Made by a program: the position numbers and the translations under genes
Part shown: one piece after another, positions 7,643 to 10,434 of the stretch
Layout of the letters: each line of letters starts with the position of its first letter
Numbering within the stretch: position 1 is the stretch's first letter
The notes under the pieces: generated by a model
Databases searched by the model: none
The model's input: the letters and a program-made list of their open reading frames with translations, nothing else
What the model was told of the DNA's origin: nothing
Source of the DNA: Desulfuromonadales bacterium
GTDB lineage: Bacteria > Desulfobacterota > Desulfuromonadia > Geobacterales > Pseudopelobacteraceae
Length of the DNA: 10,434 nt
Assembly: GCA_015688915.1 (NCBI GenBank)
Contig: JAATGX010000168.1
Location: 1 to 10,434, forward strand
Direction: 5' to 3'

Positions 7643-7684
7643 GTGTACACGTCAATTCCATCCCACAAAGGAGAATCAATAGGT

Positions 7685-9625
7685 ATGTCCAAAACCACCA
7701 AACAGTTCCAGACCGAGGTACAGCAACTGCTCGACCTGGTGATCCACTCCCTCTACTCCAACCGCGACATCTTCCTGCGGGAACTGATCTCCAACGCCTC
7801 CGACGCCATCGACAAGGTCCGCTTCGAATCCCATTCCAACGAAGCGCTCTTGGAAGGCAACAGCGACTGGAAGATCAAGATCGTCCCGGACAAGGACGCC
7901 GGCACGCTGACCATCCGCGACAACGGCATCGGCATGGGCATTGCCGAGGTGGAAGAGAACATCGGCACCATTGCCCGCTCCGGCACCAAGGCCTTCATGC
8001 AATCCCTCAAGGACAAGGCCGCTTCCACGGACAATCCCGAGTTGATCGGCCAGTTCGGGGTCGGGTTCTACGCCTCGTTCATGGTTGCCGACAAGGTCAC
8101 CCTGTACACCCGCACCGCCGGTTCCGTCGAGGCCGGATGCTGCTGGGAATCCACCGGCGACGGCTCCTACACCATCGAGGAGTGCCGGCGTGAGCAGCGC
8201 GGCACCGAGATCGTGCTGCACCTGAAGGAGGAATTCAAGGATTATCTGGACGAATGGCGGATCCGTTCCATCGTCAAGAAATACTCGGATTACATCCAGT
8301 ATCCGGTGGTGATGGACATCACCCGCAGCGAAACCCCCAAGGATGTGGACGGCAAGGAGATCGAGGGCGCCGGCACCATCGACAAGACCGTGGAGGAGAC
8401 CCTCAACTCCATGAAGGCCATCTGGGCGCGCCCCAAGAGCGAGGTGACCGAGGAGGAATACGCCGAGTTCTACAAACATGTCTCCCATGACTTCGAGCCC
8501 CCCTTCAAGACCATTCACTTCTCGGCCGAGGGGACCAGCGAGTTCAAGGCCCTGGTGTACCTGCCGGCCCGCAAACCGTTCGACATGTTCATGGCCGACC
8601 GCAAAAAGGGGCTGCAACTGTACGTCAAACGGGTGTTCATCACCGACAAGTGCGAGGAACTGATCCCCGACTACCTCCGTTTCGTCAAGGGTGTGGTCGA
8701 TTCATCCGACCTGCCGCTCAACGTGTCGCGCGAGATCCTCCAGGAGGACGTGCAGATCAAGCGCATCCAGAAGGGGCTGGTCAGCAAGATCCTCTCGACC
8801 CTGGGCGAGGTCAAGGAGAAGTCCCTCGACGACTACGTGACCTTCTGGAAAGAGTTCGGGCAAGTCATCAAGGAGGGTGTGCATTTTGACTTCGCCAACA
8901 AGGAAAAATTGCAGGAATTGCTGTTGTTCGAAAGCACGGCCACGGAGAGCGGCGCCTTCGTCTCCCTGAAGGAGTATTGCGGCCGTATGCCCGAGGCCCA
9001 GAAGGATATCTACTACATCACCGGCACCAGCCGCGATGCCCTGGAGCAGTCGCCCCATCTGGAGGCCTTCCGCGCCAAGGGGTATGAAGTGCTCTTCCTT
9101 ACCGACCCGGTGGACGAATGGGTGGTCCAGGCCATGACCGAGTACGACGGCAAGCCGCTCAAGGCGGTTGACCGTGGCGATATCAGTCTGGACAGCGAGG
9201 AAGAAAAGCAGGAAAAGGAAAAGAAGCGGGAAGAGGCCAAGAAGGAGTTCGCGGACCTGATCTCGTTCATCGGCGACCACCTGAAGGACAAGGTCAAGGA
9301 GGTGCGCTTCTCCAACCGGCTGACCGACAGCGCCTGCTGCCTGGTGGCGGACGAATACGGCATGAACGCCAACATGGAACGGATCATGAAGGCGCTCAAC
9401 CAGGCTGTTCCCGAATCGAAACGTGTCCTCGAGTTGAACCCGGAGCACGCCATCCTCAAGACCTTGTCGGCCATCTACGACGAGGACAAAACAGCCCCTG
9501 CCCTGGCTGATTACGCCGACCTGCTCTACGATCAGGCCCTTTTGACCGAGGGTTCCCCCATCAAGGACCCGCTCCGTTTCACCCGCCTGGTGAGCGAGCT
9601 GATGGTCAAGGCGGCCGGGAAATAA
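7685..9625 (+). CDS. htpG: Molecular chaperone HtpG (Hsp90)
   Basis: HtpG is the bacterial Hsp90, a cytosolic ATP-dependent chaperone dimer. The 646-residue protein is slightly longer than the 624 of E. coli and is complete. The N-terminal GHKL ATPase domain shows E33 and N37 in LRELISNASDA, DNGIGM at 79-84, GTIARSGTKAF at about 94-104, and the lid region GQFGVGFY at 122-129. The middle domain carries NVSREILQ with the conserved arginine. The C-terminal dimerisation region follows a highly charged Glu/Lys linker near 500-520 (EEEKQEKEKKREEAKKE). The frame is open from 7580, but the ATG at 7685 gives the canonical start (MSKTTKQFQTEVQQLLDLVIHS). AAAGGAG at 7667-7673 supports it, although the spacer is about 11 nt. 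A heat-shock promoter candidate lies upstream. Confidence 0.97.
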   Translation: MSKTTKQFQTEVQQLLDLVIHSLYSNRDIFLRELISNASDAIDKVRFESHSNEALLEGNSDWKIKIVPDKDAGTLTIRDNGIGMGIAEVEENIGTIARSGTKAFMQSLKDKAASTDNPELIGQFGVGFYASFMVADKVTLYTRTAGSVEAGCCWESTGDGSYTIEECRREQRGTEIVLHLKEEFKDYLDEWRIRSIVKKYSDYIQYPVVMDITRSETPKDVDGKEIEGAGTIDKTVEETLNSMKAIWARPKSEVTEEEYAEFYKHVSHDFEPPFKTIHFSAEGTSEFKALVYLPARKPFDMFMADRKKGLQLYVKRVFITDKCEELIPDYLRFVKGVVDSSDLPLNVSREILQEDVQIKRIQKGLVSKILSTLGEVKEKSLDDYVTFWKEFGQVIKEGVHFDFANKEKLQELLLFESTATESGAFVSLKEYCGRMPEAQKDIYYITGTSRDALEQSPHLEAFRAKGYEVLFLTDPVDEWVVQAMTEYDGKPLKAVDRGDISLDSEEEKQEKEKKREEAKKEFADLISFIGDHLKDKVKEVRFSNRLTDSACCLVADEYGMNANMERIMKALNQAVPESKRVLELNPEHAILKTLSAIYDEDKTAPALADYADLLYDQALLTEGSPIKDPLRFTRLVSELMVKAAGK

Positions 9626-9658
9626 GTTCGCCACCCCCCCCTCCCTGCTCTCTTCACA

Positions 9659-9692
9659 CCGCCGTGTACGGTTCCGTACACGGCGGTTTACG
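9659..9692 (+). terminator. Perfect 13-bp inverted repeat after htpG, likely terminator
   Basis: CCGCCGTGTACGG (9659-9671) and CCGTACACGGCGG (9674-9686) are exact inverted copies separated by TT. In RNA this is a long GC-rich hairpin with a small loop, followed by TTTACG, only a weak U tract. It lies 34 nt after the htpG stop, between convergent genes, so it could stop transcription from htpG. On the other strand no T tract follows. The rest of 9626-9744 shows nothing recognisable. Confidence 0.7.
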
Positions 9693-9744
9693 TTGGATAT
9701 CGGAAGCGGTGAAACAGATTGAGAGGTTTGGGAGAACTATCCCT

Positions 9745-10434
9745 TCATCTATCCACGGCAGCCCGGCCCATTTTGCCGGCACTGGCCAGGAGCTTTAACC
9801 GGCCTGAATTCCAGTCGGCCTGACAGCGAATATGCTCCATCTGCGCATCAGCCAAGGCCGCTTGGGTGTTGAGCATTTCCAGGATATCAGCCGCCCCTTT
9901 CTCGTATTTCCGTTGCGACACCTTCAGTGAGTCTTGTGCAGCTTTGAGCAGCGCATTCGCCGCCTGGAGGTTTTGCAGGGCAGAAGTTGCGTCCGCATGG
10001 GCCTTGACCAGTTCCATCAGGATCTGATGTTCCACGTCTTGAAGCTCGGCCTCCCTATGCTCGACTTGCGCTCGTGCCCCACGAATCCTGTAGATTCTGG
10101 CAAAGCCATCGAAGATGGGAATAGTGAGCGACACCCCTGCCGTGGTTTCCTCGGATCGAGAGATGGTCAGGGACTGCCCCGGCCGTCCGTTTTGATAATA
10201 ATTAGCGGAAAAGTCGAGGCTGGGTAAGCCCTCGGACATGGCTACCGTCACCTGATGACGGGCAGCCTCCACCTGCGCCCTGCTCGCCAGGATGGCGGGA
10301 TGATTCTTTTGGACATCCGCCATGAATTCGGCCAAATCGTTGACCTCCCGGCCGGTCACCCCACCGAGCTCGTCAGGGAGCGCTACAGGAGTCTGGCTCG
10401 GTATACCCATGGAATACACCAGCACCGACCTGGC
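9745..10434 (-). CDS. TolC-family outer-membrane efflux protein, C-terminal part (truncated by window edge)
   Basis: The visible 229 residues are the end of an outer-membrane channel of the TolC (OEP) family, which pairs with inner-membrane efflux pumps or type I secretion systems. Seen in order: the end of the first repeat (about 1-25), the conserved segment HPAILASRAQVEAARHQVTVAMSEGLPSLDFSANYYQ that starts the second OEP repeat, the second beta-strand SLTIPIFDGF, and a long helix with ALKAAQDSLKVSQRKYEKGAADILEMLNTQAALADAQ that packs into the periplasmic coiled coil. The KYEKGAADILEMLNTQAALADAQ sequence is the family hallmark. The frame is open to the window edge with no start signal, so the N-terminal half, signal peptide and partner genes lie outside. 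It converges on htpG. Confidence 0.9.
   Translation of the reverse strand, partial: ARSVLVYSMGIPSQTPVALPDELGGVTGREVNDLAEFMADVQKNHPAILASRAQVEAARHQVTVAMSEGLPSLDFSANYYQNGRPGQSLTISRSEETTAGVSLTIPIFDGFARIYRIRGARAQVEHREAELQDVEHQILMELVKAHADATSALQNLQAANALLKAAQDSLKVSQRKYEKGAADILEMLNTQAALADAQMEHIRCQADWNSGRLKLLASAGKMGRAAVDR

Noticed and set aside
9659..9686. Perfect inverted repeat as a recombination or attachment site
   Set aside because: There is no integrase, no flanking direct repeat and no mobile gene; its place just after htpG fits a terminator better.
10414..10425. GTG at 10425 as the start of the TolC-family gene
   Set aside because: The protein at that point is mid-domain, the frame stays open to the window edge and no ribosome site is present, so the gene continues outside the window.

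Overview
The window looks like ordinary chromosome from a GC-rich Gram-negative bacterium, most likely of the Geobacter/Pelobacter lineage (Desulfuromonadia, former Deltaproteobacteria). This placement is an inference from the style of the proteins (Era, MiaB, GlnRS, an outer-membrane DUF3047 protein, a TolC-type channel) and from interspersed repeat words I remember from such genomes. No phage, transposase, CRISPR array, rRNA or tRNA gene was seen.

Layout. Positions 1-4107 form a minus-strand block. It reads, in transcription order, miaB (tRNA 2-methylthio-N6-isopentenyladenosine synthase), a 155-bp composite inverted repeat, glnS (glutaminyl-tRNA synthetase), a small DUF4160/DUF2442 gene pair, and the first 132 codons of era (ribosome-assembly GTPase, cut by the window edge). 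The block is thus a translation-themed cluster with two accessory insertions: the repeat and the small pair. The pair sits 3 nt behind glnS, its two genes overlap, and each has a strong Shine-Dalgarno sequence inside the preceding gene.

Positions 4108-5895 hold a plus-strand two-gene unit: a YrfG-like HAD phosphatase and an exported DUF3047 protein with a Pro/Gln/Lys-rich tail. Its leader contains a promoter candidate, a short ORF with an ideal ribosome site, and a terminator-like hairpin, which could be an attenuator. A minus-strand YtxH-family membrane protein follows, its stop codon directly abutting that of the DUF3047 gene.

Positions 6412-9625 carry two plus-strand genes separated by a strong intrinsic terminator: an unusual FAD/NAD(P)-binding oxidoreductase resembling YpdA, and htpG (Hsp90) with a promoter candidate that has a sigma-32-like -35 region. 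A perfect 13-bp inverted repeat follows htpG. The window ends in the C-terminal part of a minus-strand TolC-family outer-membrane efflux protein.

Most of the window is housekeeping. The points worth a second look are the DUF4160/DUF2442 pair attached to glnS, the repeat between miaB and glnS, the leader of the HAD gene, and the oxidoreductase that lacks usual family residues. I found no convincing evidence of a wholly new multi-gene system.
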